Origin: Mycoplana rhizolycopersici
Lineage (GTDB): Bacteria > Pseudomonadota > Alphaproteobacteria > Rhizobiales > Rhizobiaceae
Length of the DNA: 64,000 nucleotides
Assembly (NCBI RefSeq): GCF_013378445.1
Contig: NZ_JABXYK010000009.1
Span: forward strand, 186,001-250,000
Reading direction: 5' to 3'
The notes under the pieces are model-generated. The model was not told where the DNA came from, searched no databases, and worked only from the letters and a program-made list of their open reading frames with translations. The translations under genes and the position numbers were made by a program. Every line of letters starts with the position of its first letter. Position 1 is the first letter of the stretch. Of the stretch, positions 18,376 to 27,603 are shown piece by piece.

Positions 18376-19359
18376 TCAGGCGTTGCCGATCAGGACACCG
18401 CAGGCGAACACCAGCCCGCCGCCAAGCACCACCTGGAAGGTCGCACGCCAGAACGGCGTTTCCATGAAACGGTTCTGGATGAAGGCGATCGCCCAAAGCT
18501 CGACGAAGACGACGGATGCCGCAATGGTGGTGGCGATCCCGAAATGGGGTATCAGATAGGGTAGCGCATGCCCGAGACCGCCGATCGCGGTCATGATGCC
18601 GGAGGCCAGACCACGCTTGATCGGCGAACCACGGCCGGAGATCTTGCCGTCGTCATGGGCGGCTTCGGTAAAGCCCATCGAAATGCCTGCGCCGACGGAT
18701 GCGGAGAGGCCGACGAGAAAGGTCTGCCAGGTATCCTGCGTGGCAAATGCCGCGGCAAAGATGGGTGCCAGCGTCGAAACGGACCCGTCCATCAAGCCGG
18801 CGAGCCCTGGCTGGACGTAGGTCAGGATGAACTGTCGGCGGGCGACCTGATCCTCGTCGGCAATGGCTGCCGCGTTCTCCTCGCCCTCGCCCATATGGCG
18901 GGCCTTGTCCTCATGGGATTTCTCCGCGATCGCCAGGTCGCCGAGAAGCTTTCGGGTGGGCGCATCCGTCGCCCGCGACGCCGCCTGAAGGTAGAACCGG
19001 TGGGCGGCTTCCTCCATCGCCTTGGCCTGCGCGCGGGCGGTCTGAACCGGCATGTTGGCGATCAGCCAGTCGGGCTTGCGCTCGGGAAAGTCGCGTAAAT
19101 GCTCGCGCCGGACAAGCGGGATGCGCTCTCCGAACCTGCGGATATGCATGTCGATCAGCATGCGGCGATGCTCGTTCTCCTCCTGCGCCATTTCGGTAAA
19201 TATCTGCACGGTGTGCGGCGACGTTTCCCGCAATGCATCGGCATAGGCGAGGTAAATGCGGCTATCGTCCTCTTCGGACGAGATCGCAAGGGCCAGAATT
19301 TCCTGTTCGCTGAGCGATTCCAGGGCGCGTTTATAGCTGCGGAAAAAGCGGGAGAGCAT
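18376..19359 (-). CDS. mbfA: Membrane-bound ferritin-like iron exporter MbfA (erythrin-VIT1)
   Basis: 327-residue fusion of an N-terminal ferritin-like diiron domain (about 1-165; SEQEILALAISSEEDDSRIY, EMAQEENEHRRMLIDMHI, AIAEKSHEDKARHM with the Glu/His ligands) to a C-terminal VIT1-like membrane domain with several helices (FILTYVQPGLAGLMDGSVST, GLSASVGAGISMGFTEA, SGIMTAIGGLGHALPYL). In Bradyrhizobium and Agrobacterium MbfA exports iron and protects against iron and peroxide stress and is repressed by Irr. Here a perfect 21-bp TTTAGAA/TTCTAAA palindrome overlaps its promoter. The start ATG 19359 has AAGG ten bases upstream. Confidence 0.95.
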   Translation of the reverse strand: MLSRFFRSYKRALESLSEQEILALAISSEEDDSRIYLAYADALRETSPHTVQIFTEMAQEENEHRRMLIDMHIRRFGERIPLVRREHLRDFPERKPDWLIANMPVQTARAQAKAMEEAAHRFYLQAASRATDAPTRKLLGDLAIAEKSHEDKARHMGEGEENAAAIADEDQVARRQFILTYVQPGLAGLMDGSVSTLAPIFAAAFATQDTWQTFLVGLSASVGAGISMGFTEAAHDDGKISGRGSPIKRGLASGIMTAIGGLGHALPYLIPHFGIATTIAASVVFVELWAIAFIQNRFMETPFWRATFQVVLGGGLVFACGVLIGNA

Positions 19360-19368
19360 TACGAGACC

Positions 19369-19389
19369 TTTTTAGAATAATTCTAAAAA
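19369..19389. promoter_or_regulatory. Iron control element (Irr box) of mbfA
   Basis: TTTTTAGAAT-A-ATTCTAAAAA is a perfect 21-bp palindrome matching the rhizobial ICE consensus TTTAGAA/TTCTAAA. It covers the promoter -10 and the expected transcription start, as needed for repression. Confidence 0.85.
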
Positions 19390-19414
19390 TAGAGCCGAAC
19401 ACATGCCACGTCAA
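19386..19414 (-). promoter_or_regulatory. mbfA promoter
   Basis: On the minus strand TTGACG (19414-19409), a 17-base spacer and TATTTT (19391-19386). The -10 box overlaps the ICE palindrome. Confidence 0.65.
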
Positions 19415-19473
19415 CGGTTTGCCCTACGCTATGGCAATACCGCCGAAACCGATTTAACCGAAGATCTGGAAGC

Positions 19474-20262
19474 TCAGAGCAGCCCCTTCGCAGCGCGCCG
19501 ACGGGCGGCCGAGAGGCCGCGAAAGATGGGCGAGGCAATATCCGCCTCGATCATCGCCGAAAGGCCGGCAGCGGTCGTGCCGCGGTAGTCAAGGAAGACG
19601 TCGACGAGATCCGAAGGAGTGGTGTCCGACTCCGCCATCAGCACGCCCGCTCCCAGGAAAAGCTGGCGCACGGCGGCATCTGCCGTCTCCGGATCGATCC
19701 CCGCCCCGATCGCGTGCCGGATCATGGCATCGGCAAATAGTGCCGGAAACGCAGGTCCGGAGCCGGTCAGCGCGGTGAAGTAATCGAGCTGCGCCTCATC
19801 GAGAATTCCATGCGCCTGCCCGGAGGCGGAGAAGAACCGGTAGACGAAATCGGCCTCGCGATCCGTCACGCTGTCGGTGGCGAACCAGGGTGTGAACGAC
19901 AGCCGGTGCTCGGCGCAGGCATTGGGCATTGCGCGCACGACGCGTGTCGCGCGGTAGCTCCGGGCCAGATCCGCCACCGTCACGCCGGCGACGACGGATA
20001 TGAGCAGCCTGTCGCGCAGGTCGATCGCGATCTCGGCCAGATCCTGCGGACGAACGCAGAGCATTACGATATCGGACGCCGCCGCCAGTTCCTCGTTGTC
20101 CGCGGTCACTTCGATGTCCGGCCATTCCTCGAAACCCGGCACGCGGCCGGAGCGCGACGAGAGGATCAGTCTGTCCGGCCGCAGCAGACCATCCTGCAGT
20201 GCGGGGCGCAGAAGTGCGCCGGCCAGCCAGCCCCCGCCGCCGATGACACCGATCGTCGTCAC
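19474..20262 (-). CDS. Pyrroline-5-carboxylate reductase-like protein
   Basis: 262-residue NAD(P)-binding protein of the ProC family. The Rossmann start IGVIGGGGWLAGALLRPAL and cofactor-side RVVRAMPNACAEH are present, and the C-terminal dimer domain holds ALTGSGPAFPALFADAMI. However, the usual SPGGTT turn near the active site reads DYRGTTAAGL here, so catalysis of the proline step is doubtful; this may be a ProC paralogue with another imine substrate. GTG 20262 is preceded by GAGGGGCGC. It follows an M29 aminopeptidase after seven bases, in one operon. Confidence 0.8.
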   Translation of the reverse strand: MTTIGVIGGGGWLAGALLRPALQDGLLRPDRLILSSRSGRVPGFEEWPDIEVTADNEELAAASDIVMLCVRPQDLAEIAIDLRDRLLISVVAGVTVADLARSYRATRVVRAMPNACAEHRLSFTPWFATDSVTDREADFVYRFFSASGQAHGILDEAQLDYFTALTGSGPAFPALFADAMIRHAIGAGIDPETADAAVRQLFLGAGVLMAESDTTPSDLVDVFLDYRGTTAAGLSAMIEADIASPIFRGLSAARRRAAKGLL

Positions 20263-20269
20263 GCGCCCC

Positions 20270-21520
20270 TCATGCCCATTCGCCGCCGCGCATCACCGGC
20301 ACACGGCTGCCGTCGCCGCGGACGCCATCGATGTCGATCTTGTCCGAGCCGATCATCCAGTCGATGTGGATCAGGCTCGAATTTCCGCCCTGTGCGGCGA
20401 TCTGCTCCGGCGAGAGGTTCGCGCCATCCAGGAAGCACTTCGAATAGCACTGGCCGAGCGCGATATGGCAGGCGGCGTTCTCGTCGAAAAGGGTGTTGTA
20501 GAACAGCAGCCCGCTCGCCGAGATCGGCGAGGAATGCGGCACCAGCGCGACCTCGCCCAGGCGGCGCGCGCCGGCGTCGGTATCCAGCACCTTGGCAAGG
20601 ACGGCCTCGCCCTTCGAGGCGTGCGCCTCCACGATGCGGCCGCCCTCGAAGCGCACGCGGATGTCATCGATGAGGGTCCCTTGATGCGACAGGGGCTTGG
20701 TGCTGGAAACATGCCCTTCGACGCGCAGTGCATGCGGCGTGGTGAAGACTTCTTCGGTCGGGATGTTCGGGTTGCAGGTGATGCCGTTCTTTGCGGTCGA
20801 TGCCCCGCCATGCCACTCGTGACCATCGGCAAGACCGATGGTGAGGTCCGTCCCCGGCCCTTTGAAATGAAGGGCCGAAAAGCGCTCGCCGTTCAGCCAG
20901 GCGGAACGGCTGTTCAGGTTCGCATTGTGCGCCTTCCAGGCGCCGATCGGATCATCGAGGTCGACGCGCGACGCGGCGAAGATCGCATTGGCAAGCTTCT
21001 CGACCGCCACGTCCTCCGGATCGTCCGGAAACACCTGCCGGGCCCAGGAAGGGTTGGGATAGGAGACGATGTTCCAGTTGATGTCGAAATTGGCGATCTT
21101 CTCCAGTGCCGGCTTGTAGGCGATCGAGTTCGCCCTGTTGGCGCGTGCGACCTTGGAGGGATCCTCGCCGGCAAGCAGCATGGGGTTGTCGCCGGCGATC
21201 GCCAGGCGGGCGGCGCCATCGGCATAGGCCTTTGCCATACCCTCATACAGCCAATCCGTGGCCCGGTCGAAACTTTCGTCCGGGGCGTGGCGATAGCGCG
21301 AGAGCGTGGCCTCTTCGTCGGCATAGAACGTGCTGACCAGACCGGCGCCGGCCATGTAGGCATGCTTGGTGATGAGGCGGACCAGCGGCAGGGCCGCGAT
21401 CGGTGCGGTCATCACGAGATCCTGCCCCTTCTGCAGCCGAAGGCCGACATTGACGGCCACATCTGCAAGCTTCTCGAGCTTGACCGGATCGACGGGGGCG
21501 GTGCGAACGGGTGCGTTCAT
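20270..21520 (-). CDS. M29-family aminopeptidase
   Basis: 416-residue metallopeptidase of the AmpS/AmpT type, removing N-terminal residues from peptides in the cytoplasm. Family landmarks: LADVAVNVGLRLQKGQDLV at the N-terminus, GDNPMLLAGEDP, PGTDLTIGLADGHEWHGG, NIPTEEVFTTPHALRVEG with a metal-ligand Glu, GEVALVPHSSPISASGLLFY and SLIHIDWMIGSDKIDIDG near the end. ATG 21520 follows AGGAACCGCG; the frame also has a TTG at 21547, which I reject. The ProC-like gene follows immediately, suggesting amino-acid salvage. Confidence 0.92.
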   Translation of the reverse strand: MNAPVRTAPVDPVKLEKLADVAVNVGLRLQKGQDLVMTAPIAALPLVRLITKHAYMAGAGLVSTFYADEEATLSRYRHAPDESFDRATDWLYEGMAKAYADGAARLAIAGDNPMLLAGEDPSKVARANRANSIAYKPALEKIANFDINWNIVSYPNPSWARQVFPDDPEDVAVEKLANAIFAASRVDLDDPIGAWKAHNANLNSRSAWLNGERFSALHFKGPGTDLTIGLADGHEWHGGASTAKNGITCNPNIPTEEVFTTPHALRVEGHVSSTKPLSHQGTLIDDIRVRFEGGRIVEAHASKGEAVLAKVLDTDAGARRLGEVALVPHSSPISASGLLFYNTLFDENAACHIALGQCYSKCFLDGANLSPEQIAAQGGNSSLIHIDWMIGSDKIDIDGVRGDGSRVPVMRGGEWA

Positions 21521-21625
21521 CGCGGTTCCTGCTGTCTTCGATTGCAATCTCCCTTCTTAGGACGGATTCGCAAAAAACAGAAGCCGGGCGTGCGGATAGC
21601 TGCGCCTCGCAGCCGCGCGGCCTCT

Positions 21626-22099
21626 CTACGAGACAAGCGGCGCGGCCACGGCGTTCAGCGCCTTGCAGATGTCCTGCGGCGACAGGCGAACCTGCAGGCC
21701 GCGCTGGCCGCCGTTGACAAAGACGCTCGCATGCGCCAGCGCCATGGCCTCGATTGCGGTCGGAACCTGCTTGCGCTGACCCAACGGACTGATGCCGCCG
21801 ACGTGGTAGCCAGTCAGCCGCTCCGCGTCCGCAGGCTTCATCATGCTTGCCGACTTGCCTTTGAAGGTTGCGGCGAGCTTTTTCATGCTGACCTCACGGT
21901 CGGACGGCACGATGGCACAGACGGGCTTGCCATCCACCTCCGCCATCAGGGTCTTCAGCACCCGGTCCGGCGTCTCGCCCAGGGCTTCGGCGGCCTGCAT
22001 CCCGATCTTTTCGGCAGACGGATCGTATTCATAGGCGTGGGTGGTAAAGGCGATGCCGGCCCGGATGAGGGCCTGGGTGGCGCGTGTGGTTTTCGACAT
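21626..22099 (-). CDS. ybaK: YbaK/EbsC-type aminoacyl-tRNA deacylase
   Basis: 157-residue trans-editing protein that hydrolyses misacylated Cys-tRNA-Pro. It starts SKTTRATQALIRAGIAFTTH, contains CAIVPSDREVSMKKLAATF with the conserved Lys, and GGISPLGQRKQVPTAIEA, the family's substrate loop. ATG 22099 has no strong ribosome binding site. The gene stands alone just left of the polysaccharide locus. Confidence 0.92.
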   Translation of the reverse strand: MSKTTRATQALIRAGIAFTTHAYEYDPSAEKIGMQAAEALGETPDRVLKTLMAEVDGKPVCAIVPSDREVSMKKLAATFKGKSASMMKPADAERLTGYHVGGISPLGQRKQVPTAIEAMALAHASVFVNGGQRGLQVRLSPQDICKALNAVAAPLVS

Positions 22100-22359
22100 G
22101 ACGGCCGTGACTGCTTGTTTCTCCAGCGCCTATCGGTGCGACAGCGAACTGCGTTCTGTCAACAGCGCGCCGGACGCTTCAAGATTACAAACACGCGGGC
22201 GATTGACGATAGTCAAGCAACGACCGAGCTGAACTGAGGGCAACCCGCTGCCCGACCTTGCCTTGCCACAAACTATTGGTTACTGCGAGGTTTATCGATC
22301 CGCCGGGATCAGCAACAGGTGTCGCTCACCCTGGACGATCTCCGGCAAGCGGGTGGTCC

Positions 22360-23697
22360 GTGCTGCAGTTCCGTCGTATCCAATTCCACTACCTGATCTC
22401 GACCAACCGGTTTGCGGAAGCGCTTGCACTATCGCAGTCCGACAGCATGCGCGCCGGCCGTGCCTGGGCATTTTACCGGCTCGGCTGTTACCGCTCGGCG
22501 AGCGCTCTCGTCCGGGAGCCGCGCTCGGGACGCGAGGCGCTGGCGCTCGGCATCTCGCTGGCTGCCTCGGGGCAGAATGATGCAGGCGTGCGGCTCTTGC
22601 GGAAAGCAAGGGCAAACGGCCTGTTGAAAGGGCGCCAGCTTGCCGCGGCGACGGAGGCGATTGCGGCCTACAGCCTGGAGACGGCCGCTGAATTCGTCGA
22701 CGCCGGCGCACCTGTGAGCAGCGGCCTGCGCATAGCCCTGCTTCTGGCGCAAGACCGACGCGACGAAGCACTTGCGGCCGCGAAGGCCGCCATCGACCAC
22801 GGTGACGGCGCACGGGAGCCGGACCTATTTCTGCTGCTCGCCAATGCAATGCCGCAGGACGGCACGCAACTGGATCTCGCAAACGCCTATCTGTCTTCTC
22901 ACGGGCTGTCCCCCGTCGCCCTGATCGACCAGGCAAAGCCGATGTCGGCTTCCAACCTTGCCAGCCGGGTTGCGGCCGGAAGCGTCCGCGGCCCGCTCGT
23001 CACGATTACCATGCCGGCCTACAACACCGGCGCCCGCATCGGGCGCTCGATCGAGTCGCTTCTTGCCCAGACCTACCGCGATATCGAGGTCCTTGTCGTC
23101 GACGATGCGAGCACGGACGACACTGTCGCCGTGGTCAGGGAGCTTGCGGCGCGCGATGCGCGCGTGCGGCTGATCGTGCGCGACGGCAATGGCGGCCCGT
23201 ATGCGGCCCGGAACATGGCGCTCGCCAATGCGAGGGGCGAATTCGTCACCTGCCAGGACTCCGACGACTGGGCGCATCCCGAAAAAATCGCAAGGCAGGT
23301 TAAGCCGCTACTCAAGGACAAGGGGCTTTTCTTCACCCTGTCCAACTGGGCGCGGGTCGATGACCACGGCCATTTCTACGCCCGGCAGGTCTATCCCCTC
23401 ACGCGACTCAACCCGGCCTCGCCGCTCTTCCGCCGCGAAGAGGCACTGGCGCAGGCGGGCTATTATGAAGACGTGCGCACGGGTGCGGACAGCGAATATA
23501 TCGCCAGGCTGAAGCTTGTGTTCGGCTGGCGTGGCTGGAAGCGCCTGCGCCAGCCGCTTTCCTTCGGCGCGCATCGGCCGGGATCGCTGATGACGGATGC
23601 GGGAACCGGGATCGCCCGCGGCGGCGTCAACCTGGAACGGCTGGACTACTGGGAAGAATGGAGCGCGCGCCATATCGGCCGCTTTGCAAAGCGGTGA
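22360..23697 (+). CDS. Family 2 glycosyltransferase with helical N-terminal region
   Basis: About 445 residues from GTG 22360. The first 210 residues are Ala/Leu/Arg-rich amphipathic helices resembling degenerate TPRs. A GT-A domain of family GT2 follows: VTITMPAYNTGARIGRSIES, YRDIEVLVVDDASTDDTVAV, GGPYAARNMALANARGEFVT and CQDSDDWAHPEKIARQV, where DSDD is the metal-binding DXD. The start is uncertain: the frame is open to TTG 22258, but that part looks non-coding; GTG 22360 is my best guess. Neither donor nor acceptor can be predicted. It is the leftmost polysaccharide-type gene of the window. Confidence 0.8.
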   Translation: MLQFRRIQFHYLISTNRFAEALALSQSDSMRAGRAWAFYRLGCYRSASALVREPRSGREALALGISLAASGQNDAGVRLLRKARANGLLKGRQLAAATEAIAAYSLETAAEFVDAGAPVSSGLRIALLLAQDRRDEALAAAKAAIDHGDGAREPDLFLLLANAMPQDGTQLDLANAYLSSHGLSPVALIDQAKPMSASNLASRVAAGSVRGPLVTITMPAYNTGARIGRSIESLLAQTYRDIEVLVVDDASTDDTVAVVRELAARDARVRLIVRDGNGGPYAARNMALANARGEFVTCQDSDDWAHPEKIARQVKPLLKDKGLFFTLSNWARVDDHGHFYARQVYPLTRLNPASPLFRREEALAQAGYYEDVRTGADSEYIARLKLVFGWRGWKRLRQPLSFGAHRPGSLMTDAGTGIARGGVNLERLDYWEEWSARHIGRFAKR

Positions 23698-23710
23698 CGG
23701 TGCGCGGGCA

Positions 23711-23730
23711 CGGCAGGTGAAGACCTGCCG
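23711..23730. terminator. Hairpin between glycosyltransferase and porin genes
   Basis: CGGCAGGT (23711-23718) pairs with ACCTGCCG (23723-23730) around GAAG, between two convergent stop codons. No U-tract on either side. Confidence 0.4.
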
Positions 23731-23753
23731 GCCACGATATCAGCAGGGCCCGT

Positions 23754-24815
23754 TCAGAAGTCGCGCTGCACGCGCAGGACACCGCCCCAGTTTTTTGCTT
23801 TCGGGCCGGCCTTCTCGTCCATGTTGTTGACGAAATCGAGTTCGGGGGTGATCGTCAGTCCGGGAACGACGGTGTAGACCACATTCAGCGCCGCTTCGAT
23901 GTCGTCGCCTTCGTCGAAGTTGATCGAGGCATTGAATTGCGCCTTGTCGGACAGATCATAGGTCGCGCCCAACCACGCTGCCCAGTCGCCTTCCCAGAGC
24001 GCATAGTTGTTGATCCGGTCACCGTCGGTGCTCCACCCGCCCATCGCAAACAGGGACAACTGGCCGATCTTGCCGTCGATACGAACCTTGACGGCTCCCT
24101 CCTCCATCGAGGCGTCATAGCCGCCGGCGCCCCGGATCATGAAGTCGCCTGCGGTGTACCCCGCCGCGACGACCAGATCGGGCATGTAGCTGTCTTCGGC
24201 CACGGCGTAGTCGTAGACGCGGTCGTTGTTCTGCTCGCTCGGATCTTCCACGGCCAGGCCGAAGCTGAAACCGGAACCCGGATCGTAGGTGTAGCGGAGC
24301 TGATTGCGGGCGAAGTCGCCGTAGTCGACATAGTAATAGTCATTGATGCCGTTGCCGGCATAACCTGTAAATTCGGTGTAGAGCGTGTCGCTGAGCCCGG
24401 CGCGGAAGCCGGCAAGCTCGATGTAGGCGGCCTTGATGGTGTCGTAGGCATCATTGTTGTCGTCGCGGTCTATCTCCACCTCGAAGTAGGTGTTGAGGTT
24501 GCCGAAGTCGGTCGCCGACGCCGTCTCCATCGCGAGCAAGAGCCGCGAGCGCGTGAACCAGGAATCACCGCCTCCGCCAGGATAGGTATCCTGCCCGTTC
24601 GGGTCGCCTCCGGCGAACTCGGCCCGGAGGTAACCGCCGATCTTCAGGCAGGTTTCGCTGCCGGGGATATAGAAGTACCCCTCCCCATGAGCGTCGCAGA
24701 CACGGACATAGTCCATCGGTTCCGGCTCGGCCACGATGACCGCGTCGGCCGCATGCACACCATATGCGGTGGCCGCGACGGCCCCCGCGGCGACAAGACC
24801 GCTAGTGATTTTCAT
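23754..24815 (-). CDS. Outer-membrane porin (RopA/Omp2 type)
   Basis: 353-residue trimeric beta-barrel porin of the Rhizobiales Porin_2 family. It has a 22-residue signal peptide (ending GVHAADA), then the hallmark DYVRVCDAHGEGYFYIPGSE and CLKIGGYLRAEFAGGD. The rest alternates hydrophobic and polar residues with Asp/Tyr-rich loops and ends in VQRDF, the terminal Phe expected for BAM recognition. ATG 24815 follows GGAGTGGGGATGC. It allows passive diffusion of small solutes. Upstream lies a cluster of GGCAAC/GTTGCC repeats. Confidence 0.93.
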   Translation of the reverse strand: MKITSGLVAAGAVAATAYGVHAADAVIVAEPEPMDYVRVCDAHGEGYFYIPGSETCLKIGGYLRAEFAGGDPNGQDTYPGGGGDSWFTRSRLLLAMETASATDFGNLNTYFEVEIDRDDNNDAYDTIKAAYIELAGFRAGLSDTLYTEFTGYAGNGINDYYYVDYGDFARNQLRYTYDPGSGFSFGLAVEDPSEQNNDRVYDYAVAEDSYMPDLVVAAGYTAGDFMIRGAGGYDASMEEGAVKVRIDGKIGQLSLFAMGGWSTDGDRINNYALWEGDWAAWLGATYDLSDKAQFNASINFDEGDDIEAALNVVYTVVPGLTITPELDFVNNMDEKAGPKAKNWGGVLRVQRDF

Positions 24816-24903
24816 GCATCCCCACTCCGTTGTCGGAGGCCGAAGCCGGCGAATCAGGGCTTGCCACCGATTTCAGCGGAGAATTGCAGCGCTTTGCGGT
24901 CAA

Positions 24904-24931
24904 GGCAACATCGTTGCCTAATTTAGCAACG
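24904..24931. promoter_or_regulatory. GGCAAC/GTTGCC repeats upstream of the porin gene
   Basis: GGCAAC-ATC-GTTGCC (24904-24918) is a perfect palindrome, and its right half pairs again with GCAACG at 24926-24931. The group lies 89-116 bases before the porin start; operator or RNA hairpin function is possible. Confidence 0.4.
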
Positions 24932-25035
24932 TGACGAGGACGGCAACGAATATTCAAGCCCGGCTGAGATGAGATTGCCGCTCGGGGTGGAATGAGTCGG
25001 CGGGCGCAACGCGGATTCGGCGGTGAGCCAAGGGG

Positions 25036-25806
25036 CTACTCGAACAATGCATTGCTGTGGCGGGCGCTGCGGAACCTGGCTGCGGCCTCGGTGCGATTGT
25101 GGACGCCGAGCTTGCGGATGATGTTGTGCAGGTGGATCTTCACCGTGTGCTCCGACAGGCCGAACGCGGCGGCGATCAGCTTGTTCTGCATGCCGCGCGA
25201 GACCATTTCGAGGATTTGCAGTTCGCGTGCGGTGAGGTCCGAAACGCCGTTCTCAGGCTTGCGCGGCGGAGGCTGCGCCGGCGCGTTATAGGCAAGGATG
25301 GGGCCGACATCGGCCGGCCGCGCATGGACCATCGACCCGGGCGGGAAGTACTCGCCGCCGCACAGCATCAAGCGGATGATCGAAAGCCAGATGTCGAGAC
25401 GCATGTCCATCGGTAGGACGCTACGGAAAAGCGGCGAGTCGACGATGGCCGAGAGCGAGGCGGCCTGCTGCTTCTCATGGGGCTCGATCACCGCGGCGAG
25501 CGCATGGGAATGGATGCGGTTGAGTGCCGCGGTGGCGGCCTCCGCCTCCCCCATCAGGCCCACGTCGACGAGCATCAGCGCCACGGGGTGGGAGAAGCTC
25601 CGGCATGCGGCGGCAACGCTACCGACCTGTTCGACCAGGATCCAGGGGAACTCGCGCTCCACCGCATCAACCAGCCGCGGAGAAACGCTGCCGGTGTTCG
25701 ACATGATCAGCATCACGCGCTGCGGCTCAGGCCCACCCCTGATTCCGGCTACGCCCAAACCCGCTTCCGCGTAATCGTTCCCGTCCAAAAGCACCATATC
25801 CTTCAC
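25036..25806 (-). CDS. LuxR-family regulator with receiver-like N-terminus
   Basis: 256-residue regulator. The C-terminal helix-turn-helix (about 188-250) is canonical: VSDLTARELQILEMVSRGMQ, NKLIAAAFGLSEHTVKIHLH and NIIRKLGVHNRTEAAARF. The N-terminal part resembles a response-regulator receiver; VALMLVDVGLMGE retains an Asp at the phosphorylation position, but the first acidic pair is replaced (VMLIMSNTG). No autoinducer-binding domain. GTG 25806 and ATG 25797 are both possible starts. It is divergent from the ExoF-like export gene and may control the polysaccharide locus. Confidence 0.85.
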   Translation of the reverse strand: MKDMVLLDGNDYAEAGLGVAGIRGGPEPQRVMLIMSNTGSVSPRLVDAVEREFPWILVEQVGSVAAACRSFSHPVALMLVDVGLMGEAEAATAALNRIHSHALAAVIEPHEKQQAASLSAIVDSPLFRSVLPMDMRLDIWLSIIRLMLCGGEYFPPGSMVHARPADVGPILAYNAPAQPPPRKPENGVSDLTARELQILEMVSRGMQNKLIAAAFGLSEHTVKIHLHNIIRKLGVHNRTEAAARFRSARHSNALFE

Positions 25807-26289
25807 CCGCGCGACTCGTCGGCCGGCAGCCGTGACAGCCGGCCAGACGGACGCATTCGCGCATCACCGCCAAAACCTTAGCGCACGTCCGAAGCGACCG
25901 CGACGACACAAATGGGCTGAGTGGAGGGCGCGAAAGGCAGCGCATGTGGAAACGCTCGGCGGCGAACAATCATCCAAACGAACTAGGCGATTGAGCGCTC
26001 ATCCACCATCTAAGGAGCCCGGCGCAGGGGGCGCCCTACCTCGCCCGTCCAAGCACCACCCATAGATTGCGCAAGATTATGCGCGGGCACGGGAAGGGCG
26101 ACGTGGGTAGGTATGGCATATACACTTTCACCAATATTGATGAAGCCGAAGCAACGTCCTTCCCCTTCTCAATATTTCAATAATTTGCACACTGGAAAGC
26201 GCCGTCGCTAAGGCAAGCCGGGCGCTGGCGGGCGAGCATATATCTTGAGCCGCCATTGATGCCCCGGATCTTTCAGGTTGGAGACACAC
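25807..26289. other. Spacer between LuxR and ExoF-like genes
   Basis: 483 bases without a supported gene. It contains GGTATGGC at 26110-26117, a relative of the motif repeated in other spacers of this locus, and an AT-rich stretch around 26110-26180 that probably holds the promoter of the export-polysaccharide operon. Confidence 0.5.
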
Positions 26290-27579
26290 ATGCCAGGCAC
26301 CACCCTGCATCGTCGCCGTTCGATAGGAGCCGGGACCATGGTCTCGGCGCTTCTGCTGGGCATGTTCCTGGCACCCCTGCCCGCATTCGCCTCGAAGCTC
26401 GTGCCGCAGACACGAATACGGCTGAACGTGGTACAATGGATGCCAACGCGGGGCGCCTACGAGCGGTGGGATGCGCTCGGCGGCGAATTTGTCGTATCCG
26501 ACCAGGGCACAATCGCCCTGCCGGTTCTCGGCAACGTGCCGGTGGGCGACCTCGACGAGGCACAGCTCGCCGCCAAGATCGCCGACGAGCTGAAGGCCAA
26601 GATCGGGCTTGTCGAAAAGCCGGAAGCCTCCGTCGCCATCGTCGACTATCCTCCGATCTATGTCGTGGGCGACGTGACGACCTCGGGCGAATTCCGTTTC
26701 CGGCCCGGGCTGACCGTGTTGCAGGCACTCGCGCTGGCGGGCGGCGAGTTCCGTCCCGAGGGCCTCAGCGGCACACGGGATCGGGCCGAATTCGCAGGCG
26801 AACTGCGCGAACTCAACGATTCCATCCTGCGCAGCACCATTCGCGTGGCGCGCCTGGATGCGGAGATGGCCGGGGCCAAGGAGTTCAAATTCGACATGAA
26901 GCCCTATCGCAAAAACTCGCTGGCGGCGGGGATATACGATCAGGAGAAACAGATATTCGCCGCACGCGCCGCGGTCGTCGAGCGCCAGTCGCGCTCGTTT
27001 GCCGAGCTGCGCGACCTGATGGCGCAGGAAATCGACGCGCTGGAAAAGAAGATCGACTCGAACGACGAGGATCTCGATTCGGTTCGCAAGGAATTGGCCA
27101 CCATCAAGCCGATGGTGGACCGCGGCGTCATCCTGCCGACGCGGCAGACGGACCTCGAACGAACGCTGCGCAGCTATCAGGCCTCCCGGCTCGACATGGT
27201 GACCGCGATCATGCGGGCACGACAGAACATCGCCGAGGCGACACGCAACCTCGAGGGCCTTGCCGACAACCGGCAGGCCGACGTCACGGCACAGCTCCAG
27301 TCCGAGCGCGGCGCGCTGAAGCAGCTGCAGTTGCGGCGCGATACCAGACAGGGGCTCCTGACGGACACGCTGGGCGTCGATACCGACGAGGAAAACGGCG
27401 CCCGGCCGTCGATCACCACCTACAGCATTTCCCGGCGTGTCGAGGGAAAGGTGACGCCGATCGAAGCTGAGGAGACCACGACGCTCCTTCCCGGCGACGT
27501 CGTTCGTGTCCAGCGGGTTCGCATCCGGGACGCCGACCAGGCCGCCGACGCGGCTTCAACGGACCAGGCGAGCCAATGA
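26290..27579 (+). CDS. Outer-membrane polysaccharide export protein (ExoF-like, OPX)
   Basis: 429 residues, close to S. meliloti ExoF in length. A twin-Arg-containing signal peptide ends near [11 protein letters not shown]. The polysaccharide-export domain (about 45-130) contains [20 protein letters not shown] and [18 protein letters not shown], and an SLBB-like part has [20 protein letters not shown] and [19 protein letters not shown]. The second half is a long predicted coiled coil, ending in [18 protein letters not shown]. It would form the periplasmic/outer-membrane exit for the polymer together with the Wzz-like protein. ATG 26290 follows TTGGAGACACAC; a TTG four codons earlier is in frame. 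Confidence 0.9.
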   Translation: MPGTTLHRRRSIGAGTMVSALLLGMFLAPLPAFASKLVPQTRIRLNVVQWMPTRGAYERWDALGGEFVVSDQGTIALPVLGNVPVGDLDEAQLAAKIADELKAKIGLVEKPEASVAIVDYPPIYVVGDVTTSGEFRFRPGLTVLQALALAGGEFRPEGLSGTRDRAEFAGELRELNDSILRSTIRVARLDAEMAGAKEFKFDMKPYRKNSLAAGIYDQEKQIFAARAAVVERQSRSFAELRDLMAQEIDALEKKIDSNDEDLDSVRKELATIKPMVDRGVILPTRQTDLERTLRSYQASRLDMVTAIMRARQNIAEATRNLEGLADNRQADVTAQLQSERGALKQLQLRRDTRQGLLTDTLGVDTDEENGARPSITTYSISRRVEGKVTPIEAEETTTLLPGDVVRVQRVRIRDADQAADAASTDQASQ

Positions 27580-27603
27580 AGCGGGGGCCACACATGCCGC
27601 AAT

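Noticed and set aside
20000-22237. 745-codon plus-strand frame opposite the aminopeptidase and ybaK
   Set aside because: Shadow of well-supported minus-strand genes; no domain or ribosome binding site.
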